DNA of 64,000 bases from Cordylochernes scorpioides (lineage: Eukaryota; Arthropoda; Arachnida; Pseudoscorpiones; Chernetidae): positions 18,723,791 to 18,787,790 of the forward strand of contig CP092880.1 of the NCBI GenBank assembly GCA_030710605.1, given 5' to 3'. The notes under the pieces were generated by a model. It saw only the letters and a list, made by a program, of their open reading frames with translations. It was not told the DNA's origin and did not search any database. Position numbers and translations under genes: made by a program. Positions 1-12,200 of this stretch are shown piece by piece. Position 1 is the stretch's first letter; every line of letters starts with the position of its first letter.

Positions 1-299
1 ATCGAGCGAGCGTCTATAAATATTTCGATTTAGATCAAGTATTCTAATTATTAAGCGAATATATAATTATTAATAAAATTTTGAGATTTCGATTTTAAAC
101 GTATTTATAACCTTGATAGAGGGCGCTGTTCGTGAGCTAAGTAGAATAATTTGAAGATATAGTTTTAATATTTAAATTATATATAATTTAAAATAGCCTA
201 TCGTTTTCCTCGTATCTTTTTTACCTATTTATGGAAATTTTGGTACTCTAAAAAAAAAAAAAAAACTGCTTCAATAATATAAAAAAAAAAAAAAAAAAA

Positions 300-375
300 C
301 ACCCAGGCTAAGTTTCGAACCAAGGTTGTGGAAATACGAAGCCGCACACCTAACCATTAAGCTACGCTTGGCATC
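300..375 (-). pseudogene. Degenerate tRNA-like sequence with T tail
   Basis: On the minus strand TAGCTTAATGGTTAGG and GGTTCGAAACT look like Pol III A and B boxes inside a rough cloverleaf, followed by a long T run. Pairing in the anticodon stem and T stem is poor, so it is probably a SINE head rather than a working tRNA gene. Confidence 0.45.
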
Positions 376-460
376 ATATTTCTAACGACCTTTTTGAAAT
401 AGGTTTTTGAAACATGGAAATTATAATACTTCAAATAAATAGAAATAGAGTGAACACAAA

Positions 461-655
461 TAAAACATACCAAATATTTCGAATTAGAACAGCTATTTTA
501 AACGGCGAATTAGATCAGTTATATCTAAAAATTAAAATATATAAATAAATAAAACATACCAAATATTTCAAGAGCAGGTATTTTAAACGGCGAATTAGAT
601 CAGTTATATCTAAAAATGAAAATATATAAATAAATAAAACCTACCAAATATTTCA
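461..655 (+). repeat. Tandem duplication, ~95-bp unit
   Basis: AAACATACCAAATATTTC followed by TTTTAAACGGCGAATTAGAT and TCAGTTATATCTAAAAAT occurs twice in tandem, with a partial third start. AT-rich and non-coding. Confidence 0.8.
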
Positions 656-716
656 AATTAGAGCAGTTATTATATAAATATTTATATTATATTAACTTTA
701 TGAACGGAAAAATATG

Positions 717-789
717 TCCAGGGTAGCCTAGTGGTCATGGCATCTGCCCGGTAAGCGGAAGGTCGTGGGTTCGATTCCCATCCCTTGAC
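717..789 (+). pseudogene. tRNA-like sequence, anticodon position GGT
   Basis: 73 bases fold as a full cloverleaf: 7-bp acceptor with one C/T mismatch, D arm GCC/GGC, anticodon stem TCTGC/GCGGA, T arm GTGGG-TTCGATT-CCCAT, then a run of T as a Pol III stop. The loop CCGGTAA would give Thr-GGT. That isoacceptor is not normally used by eukaryotes and position 33 is C, not T. It is most likely a tRNA-derived SINE head or pseudogene. Confidence 0.6.
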
Positions 790-1032
790 ACTTTTTTTAT
801 TTTATCCATTCTGACCAAAATCTATCCGTGAACTTCACACAGACAGAATAAGGCAATTATATAAGTAGATTATATCTATATACATAAATGTCAACGTAAT
901 GAAAATATATACAGTAGAACTTTATATAAATTCTACAAGGCCGCAGTCACCATTCGGAGGAGATTAATAGAATCTCCGAATGTCGTGGTCCATTTGGATG
1001 AGGAAAGTGAAGACTAGAACGCGGCTGATTCC

Positions 1033-1215
1033 ATACTCGTCTTTCAGTGAAACGCTAACCTTGACGTATGTACGGTGGAATCTGTGAACATTGGACATGT
1101 GTCGGACCGGTAGGCTGTTGTTGGGTTCTCTGCTGCCTGGAGTATAGGAGCTCCATCTATGCTTCCTTCCTGTGGTTAATCTGTATAAGACCGGTGGTCT
1201 TAATAAATCTGTATT
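1033..1215 (+). repeat. Non-LTR 3' end with TAAGACC hairpin and AATAAA
   Basis: This block (AACGCTAACCTTGACGTATG ... CTGTATAAGACCGGTGGTCT TAATAAA) recurs in part at 2437-2580, 32575-32665 and 41940-42035. All end in a small hairpin, TAAGACC/GGTCTTA, that runs straight into AATAAA, as in the 3' ends that LINE reverse transcriptases recognise. Confidence 0.6.
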
Positions 1216-1229
1216 GTTGTTGTTATTTA

Positions 1230-1343
1230 CAGTAGAACCTCCTTGTAAATGACAAGTAAAAAGGGTAATTTTGGCAATGATAACTGTCCCTTTATAGAGA
1301 GATGTCCTCTAATGTGAGTGTCCTATCATGGAGGTTCTTCTGT
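1230..1343 (+). mobile_element. CAGTAGAACCTCC TIR element (T family), short copy
   Basis: Terminal inverted repeats CAGTAGAACCTCC...GGAGGTTCTTCTG enclose GTCCTTTATAGAGAG-type inner text. The TA target and CAGT ends suggest a non-autonomous pogo/Tigger-type element. Confidence 0.65.
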
Positions 1344-1450
1344 ATATAAAATATTTTAATTCAATATTCTCTATGAAAATAATTCCATTATTAATAGTCA
1401 TAATCCATTACTTTACTATATTATTTTACCTCAAGGCACAATTTAATGTA

Positions 1451-1625
1451 CAGTAGAACCTCCCTGTAAAGGACACCTAATTGCAGAGTCAAACTGTCCT
1501 TTAGAGAGAGGTGTCCTCTTACCGAAGAGTTGCTAAATAGTAAAAATGGTTACTTTGAAAATGAAAACTGTCCTTTATAGAGAGGTGTCCTCTAGCGCGG
1601 GTGTCCTCTCATGGAGATTCTACTG
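1451..1625 (+). mobile_element. T family TIR element, full length
   Basis: 175 bp flanked by TA, starting CAGTAGAACCTCC and ending GGAGATTCTACTG. The two halves are near reverse complements, so it is a foldback-type miniature element with no ORF. Confidence 0.75.
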
Positions 1626-2436
1626 TAAATACGTAAAATTTTAACAAGGGGCGTGTAACTGGCTGTCGTACTAGACCCATTCGTTGAACGGCCGGGCTTA
1701 ATGTTCTAGTTATATATGTACGTGTCTCTCACTATGGAAAGAGAAACTTTTTGCGGTAGAGCTGCTCATCCACACTTTTCGCTGTATTCCTTTCTTTCAG
1801 ACTTGATGGATAATGGGTCTGCTATTTTAAAGTTCTTTAATTTTTTTCAAGACTGCAAAGAGGAAAAAAGACCTAATAAAGTAACTGAACTATGTAGACA
1901 TATTTTTTTCTTCACTAGATGCAACCATTTACTCAATAGTCTACTTCACTGTGTTCTATGCACGAAAAAGGATGTATATAGTCTCAACTTTTGTACATAG
2001 ATTTTCTTTCCTTTTCTTCTTTTTCTCTTTTCTGAGCGAGGATTCAGTTTCTTCCCCTGCTTCTCATTTCTTTTTAGATTCATTTCTAATAGGAGAATCG
2101 TCTGTATAAGACGGAATGTCTTAATAAAGGCTTGTGTGACTGTTATATATGTACGTAATATGTGTCAGAGACTTGTTAATGCGTTTATTATTTATCATTA
2201 GTTAAATTGACAAATTTTTCTATTGAAATGTGCACAAATGTTGCAAAATTTACCTATATTATATATACATTTCATATAAATGGCTGAGTTATAACGCATC
2301 TCTCTTTGTAAATAAATATTAAGCAGATAACTTTGTAAATTCGTATTTCTTTCTTTTTCTACACCTATTTTTTGTATCTCTAAGTAGAATCTTATTCTAC
2401 TATGACTATTATGACTATCATTCAACCCTAGCTTTT

Positions 2437-2820
2437 TCAATGATACGCTAACCTTGACGTATGCACGGTGTGGCCACTGGATACATGTCGGACCTGAAGG
2501 CTGTTGTTGGGTTCTGTACTCTCTGGAGTATAGGAGTTCCATCTATGCTTCCTTTCTTCCTGTGGTGAATCCTTGTATTCCTGTATAAATCCATATTCTT
2601 ATTTTCCATAAGATTATTCAAATAATAATCTGTATATATTTATCATGTGTATATAATCTTTCCCCATTTTTACCCCTTTATATATTTCCCACTTTCATAG
2701 GTTTCTCCGTCTTGTAACCCCAAGGAGAATCCTCTGTAAGACCTGTGTGTCTTAATAAAGGTTTGTGTGTGTGTGTGTGTATTTCTGTAAAAGACCGGTG
2801 GTCTTAATAAACCTGTGTGT
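2437..2820 (+). repeat. Clustered 3' ends of the same non-LTR family
   Basis: It contains a copy of the GCTAACCTTGACGTATGCAC block followed by two tail variants (TGTAAGACCTGTGTGTCTTA and AAAAGACCGGTGGTCTTA), each followed by ATAAA, plus a short GT run. Another tail occurs at about 2100-2130. The stem AAGAC/GTCTT is kept while the loop varies. Confidence 0.5.
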
Positions 2821-3439
2821 GTATTTATGACTAATATCTAGTAGCTTATGCTGTTCTACAAGACTAAATATTGATCGATAATCATTTAAAGATGAAGTTG
2901 AGTCTGCGCCGACTCAACCTATCCTCGCCTTCACTTGAGCTTTTGTATAAGCAGGCAGACCCAACAGTAAAGTGTCTTTAAATCAAAATCTGTTATACAA
3001 AGGAAGCATTGAGGATATATATTACTTGTCATTCAATCCGATGTGATCTAACAACGACATTTTGCTCTCACCAGACACATTTCAGACAAAAAAAAAATTG
3101 TATCTGGTTTCGTTTTGTGTCGGAGGATGTGTTACAACTCCGACACGGGAAGAAGTGTTACAAGTCATTGGGATTGCCCGACGACTTCTCCTTAGCTTGA
3201 TATCGGTCCTCTTCCTGCCTGCAGCGATTGACGTCAACTCCTTTCTCGAAATCCGCTTCGAACTCTCACAAATTGAAACTTTGTTAAAGGCTACCAAGAA
3301 ACCTCCCACTGTCTAGCCATGTTTCTGAAGACCAGCGCTGACATCATGGCATCATGTACACTATGGAAAGTCTCTAGCTACATTTTATTGATTGGGTGTT
3401 CACCCAATTAAAAAAAAAAAAAAAAAACGAATATTTATC

Positions 3440-3665
3440 TTAAGAGAGAAGGAATCGCCAGACATCATCCTGAAGAAGGAATAAAAGTTAATGGCGACGT
3501 GTTTCTAATGCTGTAAATTCGACAAGATTTCGGACTTTGACGTTTTTCAACAGGCCATAGGCTATAGGCATAGGCCTGTTGAAGGACGTCAAAGTTCGAA
3601 AACTTGCCGAATTTACAGCATTAATAAAAGAAACACGTCGCTGTTAACTTTTATTCCTTCTTCAA
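3440..3665 (+). mobile_element. Q element: palindrome with two hammerhead-like cores
   Basis: A 226-bp near-perfect hairpin flanked by the 11-bp direct repeat GAATATTTATC (3429-3439 and 3666-3676). Each half contains CCTGTTGAA, a short stem (GGAC/GTTC in the right half) and GAAA. Arms pair from GAAGAAGGAATAAAAGTTAA inward to AACAGGCC. No ORF. Confidence 0.75.
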
Positions 3666-3676
3666 GAATATTTATC

Positions 3677-4990
3677 CATTTAGATTTAGAGAATAATTGT
3701 TAATGGTGTGTGTTCACTATTTCGTGGAAATTTTGGTAGAAAGAAAGAGCGCTGAAAACGCAAGTAATAAGTAAAAGTACGTCACACTAGTAAGTACAGG
3801 AATAAAAAATCTCTATTGACATAGTGGCGTTTATGGGGATTTGTACATGACATGGGCTTGCTGTCTTCAAGTCATTGCAACATTCAGGGAATTGAGTTCC
3901 AGATATACCACCTGGTACCATCTGGTATAGATGCGGCTTTCGCTTTTTCCAAATTGGCCATTTGAGCCCATGCGTTGGCTCATATTGCCATATCAGCCGT
4001 GTTGTCTTGAAATCAAGAATCTCATTGCATTAGGCCTATAGGCACAGATAAAGCAGCAATGCATTGGCAATACCACCTTTATAAATCGAAGCCTTTAGAT
4101 ACAAGGTGACTAGATGGGTATGAATTAAATTTTCTGATAGTTTTCTCAATTTAAATCAGTTGAAGCCTCACAAAGGAGACCTCTATATATTCCAAAGTTG
4201 AAAGTGGCCACTACTTGAGGCATGTTGGGCTGCTCTGTTAAGAAATAGAAATCCATTTCAGTGGAGATCTATCGGTCATGTGTCCAGAAAACGTGGTTGT
4301 CACTTTTTGGAGGACGTCTTAAGAACTGCAGTAAAGTACAACCTAGAACGAACGACCTTTCTGAGCGATCGCTTTGGTAAAAAAAAAATATTTGAACTGA
4401 AGTCCCGAAGTAACCCTGAAGTAACCTGAAGTCTAAAGGAAGATCACAGGGTTATCAATGCTTTTAGGCGGTGTCTCATGGGAGGTTGGTTATACTGTAT
4501 ACCGGGTGTATATAGACAGGAATATCTCATTTTGGATCCACTTGTACTTTGTACATACGTGTGGTGGAGGTGTGTCCGGTTACACTCGACCAAGTGTTAA
4601 AAGCTGTTCCGGCTTGAAGGAGATGAATCGCGGGGAAATCCGTGCTGGAATTCACGCATCTTCCTCGCTCGGTACGTGACCAGGATTATGTTGTAAGGCC
4701 GAGTGACAGGCCGTTTTAAGGTCTATGGATGGAGGAGCTTTACTTTAGTTCCCAGATCGAGTCCTAGATTGCGTCCATGATGGCCTAGACTTGTTGCAAA
4801 GATGGAGACTAAATCGCGTCGACTCTACGTCGGGAGTAACTAGGAGGATCCCCAAGGAGGGTAGACATCTTGTAAGTATACCACATATCTACCACCCATG
4901 TAGAAACAGTTCGGTATTTGTACTTACATGAGGCCAAAATCCTTTACTTTGAATTCTCTTGCAGGGTTACACTTGTGCAAGAACCATTGA
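3677..4990. other. No recognised feature
   Basis: About 1.3 kb of mixed composition without a convincing ORF, repeat end or RNA. A stretch near 4560-4680 is somewhat CpG rich and ends at a GTACGT, which could be a donor, but nothing else supports an exon. Confidence 0.3.
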
Positions 4991-5005
4991 CCTTTGAGAC
5001 AAATT

Positions 5006-5094
5006 ATAAGATTGTTCCAAAAGTTCGTAAACATATTATGATTTATATTTTGCAAGTGTTTACGAACTTTTGGGACAGCCTTGTAATTCTGAAA
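5006..5094 (+). mobile_element. Mariner-type foldback, ~88 bp
   Basis: The ends GTTCCAAAAGTTCGTAAAC and GTTTACGAACTTTTGGGAC are inverted copies of a mariner-like terminal repeat with almost nothing between them. TA flanks. Confidence 0.6.
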
Positions 5095-5199
5095 CTTGGC
5101 CCACATGCTGATTGACCACCCTTGATATAGAACATCAGAGATTAAATCATTCTTCTATAAGAATTCTGTTATAATTTTAACAAGGTTACCAATATTACC

Positions 5200-5277
5200 A
5201 AGGTTGTCCCAAAAGTTCGTAAACAATTGCAAAATATAAATAACAATATGTTTACGAACTTTTGGGACAATCTTATA
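5200..5277 (+). mobile_element. Second mariner-type foldback, ~78 bp
   Basis: Same terminal repeats as the copy 110 bases upstream (GGTTGTCCCAAAAGTTCGTA and its reverse complement), with a different short loop. The pair could come from one local duplication or two insertions. Confidence 0.6.
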
Positions 5278-5389
5278 TTAAAACGAATAATTGTTTCAAT
5301 GCGTGTTAAGGGGGAATGTGGATTCTGTGAAGTTCACGTATCAATTGTTCTTAATCGATCCATTTTTCTTCCATCCTGTATGCCTTACC

Positions 5390-5600
5390 TAGCTGAAACT
5401 TGTGTTCTCCTCGAGAGGAAAGGAGTAAAGAGGAGGAGCAAATGAGTCATGGTCCGACCAGCCGGCTGGGTGATTGCACAACGTCTTGCAAGCACCCCCG
5501 TCGGGCACGTTGGGGGTCAAAGTTGAGACGGAACTTCGTCACATTGCCTCAGTGTCGTCAAACCAACCCCCGTGGCATGCCGATTAGGTATGGCTTTGGT
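5390..5600 (+). promoter_or_regulatory. CpG-rich patch, possible first exon or promoter
   Basis: This stretch is clearly more GC and CpG rich than its surroundings (GTCGGGCACGTTGGGGGTC and neighbours). It lies 1 kb upstream of exon A on the same strand. A GT donor follows GCCGATTAG, but the phase does not fit exon A if the ATG at 5441 is used. It is only a candidate for the gene's 5' end. Confidence 0.25.
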
Positions 5601-5699
5601 CGTTTTTTTCTTTCTTTCTTTCTGGGGGAGGGGATATTTTTTTCCCAATCAAATTCTCGTGTCGGCGAGTTTTTACATTGTGTTCGCTTGCCGTGATTT

Positions 5700-6370
5700 C
5701 AGCTGTTGAATCTTTTTTTTTTTTTTTTTTAAATTACGGGATTTTTTCGGCCTCATGTTGGCCTCTACATTTGCCCTTTACTTGTCCATACTATATATCT
5801 CAGGATTCCAATACTACCCACCTTCTGGTTTCCACATAAGAATGCGCACACCCACATATAAATACAGAAAATTACTTTTAGCAAATTATAATTTCAATTG
5901 CCAACCATCGATAAATTTGTAGCATTTACTTTTTTTTTGCAATAGGTTTCTTATGATAATTATTATCAATTCACACACATAGAGATTATTTGATATTAAA
6001 TATCATAAGAGAAAAAATACATATTATCAAAAATAAAATTAAATAATTAGAAAATTTTCAAAATAATTCTATCCACAACTGCAAAGGAGCACTTAAGAGT
6101 TGTATTTAGTGATATCTTTGTAAGTCTTGGAACATTTCCAACGTAAATATGTAATTGTTCTAGTGTTTAGAACAGGCCAGTTTTATGACTATGGTTGATG
6201 GCAGATATTGCCTTTCTCCTAGATGGTTAAGCCGTTTTCTTTTGCATACATCATAATTTCCTATGCGATCAGAAGGAGAAAACCAAAATAAAGAAAGAGT
6301 TTTTCATTGATTTTATCTATTCAATGTAAAATGCCACAATATACAAAAAGCCATCAGACTTGGCTGTGTC
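5700..6370. other. No recognised feature
   Basis: AT-rich sequence with a T run at 5710. The inverted-repeat pairing becomes visible from about 6220. I see no gene signal. Confidence 0.3.
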
Positions 6371-6540
6371 ACAGTATTGAGATAACCACCTCCACAGGTA
6401 AAACAAATTTTAAAATGTTTTTATAAGTTACATTTTGTCTTGAAACTACGAAATTCAAAGCCAGAATCATAACAACTTGTACCATCTCTACTGTATTAGG
6501 TGAAAACCAGTCTTTGTTTGACCCCAATTGGATGTTGCAG

Positions 6541-6669
6541 CTGGCCAAGTTCCAGAAGAGGAAGCACAAGCAGAGGTCCAGGGAACATGTAAACGGCAGA
6601 GAGGACCACAACTTGGACTCCTCTTCCCCCGGGAGTAGTCTCAACAGTTCCCACCATGAGGAGTCTGTT
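6541..6669 (+). CDS. AKAP9-like: Exon A: N-terminal basic segment
   Basis: This 43-codon exon starts after GATGTTGCAG and ends before GTAAGT, in phase 0 at both ends. It reads LAKFQKRKHKQRSREH and then a Ser/Asn/His-rich acidic tail ending HHEESV. The LAxFxxRKxK opening is the near N-terminal signature of AKAP9/pericentrin proteins. The initiator Met exon must lie upstream and was not identified. The mirror exon differs in its last codon only by a silent change. Confidence 0.8.
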
Positions 6670-6849
6670 GTAAGTCTTCCTAACAACATTGATGACTTGA
6701 CAAGATTGGGTTATTTGGTTGTGATGTTATTTGAGACTCAGGTTATTTTCCTCATCTCCACTATATTAATTGAGATTCCAAGGAGAGACATAATGTGTAC
6801 AGAATATAGGTTGTTTTAAATTCTTTTTTTTTTCTAATTAGGACTAATG

Positions 6850-8995
6850 ATGATATGGAACACTGATGATAGGGATTATTGATATAGGGACTACTGATTA
6901 CTGGGACCACTGATAATTGGGACTACTGATGATAGAGATTACTGATGATAGGGACTACTGATGATAGGGATTACTGATGATAGGGACTACTGATGATAGG
7001 GACTACTGATGATAGGGATTACTGATGATAGGGACTACTGATGATAGGGATTACTGATGATAGGGACTACTGATGATAGGGATTACTGATGATAGGGACT
7101 ACTGATGATAGGGATTACTGATGATAGGGACTACTGATGATAGGGATTACTGATGATAGGGACTACTGATGATAGGGACTGCTGATGATATGGATTACTG
7201 ATGATATGGATTACTGATGATAGGGACTACCGATGATAGGGACTATTGATGATATGGGCTACTGATGATAGGGACTACTGATGATATGGACTACTGATGA
7301 TATGGACTACTGATGATAGGGACTATTGATGATATGGACTACTGATGATAGGGACTACTGATGATATGGACTACTGATGATAGGGACTACTGATGATTAG
7401 AACTACTGATGATAGGGAGTATTGATGATATGAACTACTGATGATTAGAACTACTGATGATAGGGACTACTGATGATTAGAACTACTGATGATAAGAACT
7501 ACTGTTGATTAGAACTACTGATGATAGGGACTATTGATGATTAGAACTACTGTGATGATAGGAACTACTGATGATTAGAACTACTGATGATAGGAACTAT
7601 TGATGATATGAACTACTGATGATGTGAACTACTGATGATAGGAACTATTGATGATAGGGACTACTGATGATAGGAACTACTGATGATAGGGACTATTGAT
7701 GATATGGACTACTGATGATTAGAACTACTGATGATAGGGACTATTGATGATTAGAACTACTGATGATAAGAACTACTGTTGATTAGAACTACTGATGATA
7801 GGGACTATTGATGATTAGAACTACTGTGATGATAGGAACTACTGATGATTAGAACTACTGATGATAGGAACTATTGATGATATGAACTACTGATGATGTG
7901 AACTACTGATGATAGGAACTATTGATGATAGGGACTACTGATGATAGGAACTACTGATGATGTGAACTACTGATGATAGGGACTATTGATGATATAGACT
8001 ACTGATGATAGGAACTACTGATGATAGGGACTATTGATGATATGGACTACTGATGATAGGGACTATTGATAATATGGACTACTGATAACGAATCAAAAGT
8101 TTTATGAAGGAGCATCTTTTATTATTCTTGTGCTAGCTTTCGAACCTTTCGGTTCTTCAACAGGCGTGGCTAGTACAAATATACTAACAGGGTATAAGCG
8201 CGCTTGAGCCATTATATACAACATACAAATTTACATGCGAAGTGATATTTCAAATATAATTAAAATAGAAATAAGAATTATGACTATGAAATATAAAAAA
8301 TAATACTATGCAAATGAACTTAAACATTTTTAAAATTAGATAAAATTTGGGAAATACATTTATATACGCTAAAAGTTAGGCAAAATTATGATATTCACTG
8401 TATGCAAGTAGTATATCGTTTTAAAATTTGTAAAGTTTAAAACTAGTATACTTTAAAACATTTCAACACAGAAAAGCCAAGCGGGGGTCACTCCAACCCG
8501 ACCACCCACCCGGGCACTACTGATGATAGGAACTACTGATGATTAGAACTACTGATGATGTGAACTACTGATGATGTGAACTACTGATGATGTGAACTAT
8601 TGATGATATGAACTACTGATGATGTGAACTACTGATGATAGGAACTATTGATGATAGGGACTACTGATGATAGGAACTACTGATGATGTGAACTACTGAT
8701 GATAGAGAATATTGATGATATGGACTACTGATGATAGGAACTACTGATGATTAGAACTACTGATGATAGGGAGTATTGATGATATGGACTACTGATGATA
8801 GGGACTATTGATGATATGGACTACTGATGATAGGAACTACTGATGATTAGAACTACTGATGATAGGAACTATTGATGATATGAACTACTGATGATGTGAA
8901 CTACTGATGATAGGAACTATTGATGATAGGGACTACTGATGATAGGAACTACTGATGATGTGAACTACTGATGATAGGGACTCTTCTAACAATAT
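6850..8995 (+). repeat. 16-bp minisatellite (GGGACTACTGATGATA)
   Basis: Roughly a hundred units of a 16-base motif with variants GGAACTACTGATGATA, TAGAACTACTGATGAT and TGAACTACTGATGATG, arranged in higher-order blocks. It is interrupted at about 8089-8514 by unrelated DNA. It lies in the long intron after exon A. No coding potential is claimed. Confidence 0.95.
8089..8514 (-). mobile_element. Insert in minisatellite with hammerhead-like motif
   Basis: About 425 bp of non-repeat DNA inside the 16-bp array, absent from the other arm. On the minus strand it holds CCTGTTGAAGAACCGAAAGG followed by TTCGAAAGC: a CTGTTGA box, one base, stem GAACC/GGTTC, then GAAA. That layout resembles the hammerhead-like ends of Penelope-type elements. 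No ORF is present. The exact ends are not resolved because the flanks are repetitive. Confidence 0.6.
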
Positions 8996-9111
8996 GTTTT
9001 CTCAGTACAGTACTTTTAGAAGAGTATATATATCTAAAGGACCCTTACTCTGCAACTAGGGGGGTGCTGTCCTTTAGATAGTGGTTCTCTCTACTGTACT
9101 GAGAAAACATG

Positions 9112-9287
9112 TGACGTGTATTCATAGTATTTACTATTTAATCATTTGTGACCATTGACCGGAATGCAGAATTTGCATAGGCAATTGTTATTGTCATTAT
9201 TATTAGAATGTAGCTTGTGCTGTAAAGACAATTAAATATTTAGTAGCTAAATTAAATGTCTGATCCTTAAATTCTAAATACACCACA
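9112..9287 (+). repeat. 5' LTR of the gypsy element
   Basis: 176 bp beginning TGACGTGTATTC and ending CACCACA, with TG...CA ends. It is preceded by ACATG (9107-9111). Confidence 0.92.
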
Positions 9288-12200
9288 GTTGGCGACGAGG
9301 ATAAAAAAAGTAAGTTTAACTATGTCAAATATCGTGCCATTTCCTGCTTTTACGCCAGATCAAGACTTCGAAATTTTCGTGAAACGTTTACGTTTTGCGT
9401 TTGCTGCGAATGATACTTCGTTAGCTAAACAAGTACCAGTTTTACTGGCGGTGATAGGCCCAAAGTTATTTAAATTGGCCGAAGATTTGGCAGCGCCTGA
9501 AAAGCTGGAAACAAAATCATTTAATGAAATTGTCGCACTTCTAAATAGACATCTCGCACCTACACCTAGAGTGATACCAGCTAGATATAAATTTTTTAAA
9601 TCAAGCCAAGAAGATGAAACTATATCTCAATTTATGGCAACATTGAGGGGTCTAGCAGAGCCTTGTAAATTTGGAGGCATGTTAAATGAGATGTTAAGAG
9701 ATAAGTTGGTGGTTGGCGTTAGATCCGAAAATCTACAGAAACGCCTATTGCAAGAAGGCGATGACGCAACATTAGACAAAATTTACAAAATTGCATTATC
9801 ATACGAAGCCGCAGAACGAGATTTACTATCAATGAAAAAGGTAGATTATGCAGATGCAAATGTTCATGATGTTAAAAAATTAAATAGTGCATGTTCTCAT
9901 TGTGGTAGACATAATCATCTATCAAATAAATGCTTTTTTAAAAATGCAAAATGTCATGAATGTGGAAAAATTGGACATATAAAGCCGGCTTGTAAAAATA
10001 GAAAAACTAAATATGCAAAAATACAGCATGGATCAAAAGCTACTGGAAAAATTAATGTGGTTGAAGCAAGTGAAAATGGAAAATATTTTATTACATTAAA
10101 TGTGGACAACAAAAATATACAGTTTGAATTCGACACAGGTAGTTGTCACACGTTAATGCCAATAAATTTATATAAGAAATTGTGGAATAAGAAAATATTT
10201 CCTATAAATTTACATCTTAAATCATATTCAAATACGAAGATTGATGTTATTGGCAAAAGAGAAGTGTTCGTAGCAGAGGCAAATAAAACTCTTCCTTTGA
10301 TTATAACTGAAGCAAATAGGTCTGTATTGCTTGGCACTACTTGGATTAAGTGCTTGCCTGCTAAATTTTTAAAATTCTCGGACATAAATTTAGTCCAAGA
10401 AACAACATGTTCCTCTTTGGTAAATAAATTTGCAGAAGTTTTTGGCACCTCAAATGTAGGTGTAATTAAGGATCATAAGGCGCATCTAATTCTTAGAAAA
10501 GATGCTAATCCTAGATTTTTCAGGGCGAGAAATGTTCCTTATGTAATGAGAAACGCCATTGAAAAAGAATTGGAAAATCTTGAGGCCCAAGGAGTAATTA
10601 CAAAAATAGAAAGAAGCGATTGGGCTACGCCTATAGTGCCTACAATGAAAAAGAATGGCCATGTCCGTATTTGCGGAGATTTTAAAATAACACTAAATCC
10701 TGTCCTTAAAATTGATCAATATCCACTACCTAAAATAGAGGACATTTTTGCCATTCTCGGAAGAGGAATAAATTTTAGTAAAATAGATTTGTCCCAGGCA
10801 TATTTGCAATTAGAATTGGACGAAAAATCAAAAGAAATGGCTGTAATAAATACCCATAAAGGACTCTATAGATATAATAGACTTCCTTTTGGCATTGCTT
10901 CTGCACCAGCAATATGGCAGCGAATAATTGAACAAATATTGTCCGGCATACCAGGAACTCTTGTCTATCTAGATGATATACTAATTACCGGAGAGTCAGA
11001 GGCTGACCATCTTAGAAATTTGGAGGCAGTCTTAAATAGATTAAATGAATATGGCCTCAAGGCTAACAGAGACAAATGCAAATTTTTTCAAGAAAGTCTT
11101 GAATATTGCGGTCATGTGATCGATAAAATGGGTTTGCATAAAACAAATGATAAGATAAGGGCTGTTTTGGATGCTCCAAAACCACTAAATGTAACCCAGT
11201 TACGAGCGTTTTTGGGATTAATTACCTATTACCACAAATTTATCAGAAACGCTGCAGATGTCTTATCGCCCTTATATGCTCTTCTAAAAAAGGGAACAAA
11301 ATGGCATTGGTCAACAGAATGCCGAAAGGCTTTTAGGGAAATCAAAGAAATCATCTCTTCAGATCAAATTTTGATTGCTTACGACCCTAAATTACCTATC
11401 CGTCTGTCGTGTGACTCAAGCAGCTACGGACTCGGTGCTGTGTTGTCTCAAATTGATGTCGACGGAAATGAACGTCCCATATATTTTATTTCAAGGACCT
11501 TATCTCAGGCTGAAAAGAAATATTCGCAGATTGATAAGGAATGCTTAAGCATAATTTGGGCTTTAAAGAAATTTAACAATTACCTTTTTGGAAGAAAATT
11601 CGAATTAATAACTGATAACAAACCCTTGCACCATATACTAAACCCCAAGCGGGAAATATCATCGAACATGTCTGCACGACTACAGTGATGGGCATTGATC
11701 TTGTCTTCATATAACTTCACAATTGAGTGCAGGAAAACTGGAGACCACGGCAATGCCGATGGCCTTTCTAGATTGCCACTGAAACAATATGAAGAAATGG
11801 AAGAAGATGCTGTAAATACAGTTCACATGATTAAACAATGTGAAGAATTGCCGCTCACATCGAGTCACATTAGGCGAGAATCTTGCAAGGACTCAATCTT
11901 GAAAATAGTATACCAGAACACATTGTATGGTTGGAAAGATAAGCCATCAAATACCAAATTGCTCTCGTTTTATTTGCGAAGAGAAGAGTTAACTGTAGAG
12001 CAAGGAATCCTACTTTTGGGAACACGAGTAGTTATTCCAAGGAAATTCAGAGCGAAAATTAAAGCTGAGTTGCACCAAGGACTTCTAGGTGTTGTAAAAA
12101 TGAAAGCACTAGCGCGAAATTTTATTTGGTGGCCTGGAATAGATCGTGAAATAGAGTAAATTACTAGAGTCTGCAGAGAGTGTAATATAAATAACCATAC

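Noticed and set aside
1716-2000. 94-residue frame in the left flank
   Set aside because: No homology, no coding composition and repeat tails around it. Chance frame.
8131-8166. A complete hammerhead ribozyme in the 8.1-kb insert
   Set aside because: The box is CTGTTGA rather than CTGANGA, and no convincing stem I with a cleavage triplet was found, so only a hammerhead-like motif is claimed.
6850-8995. CRISPR-like array
   Set aside because: The repeats are head-to-tail 16-mers without unique spacers, in an intron of an animal gene.
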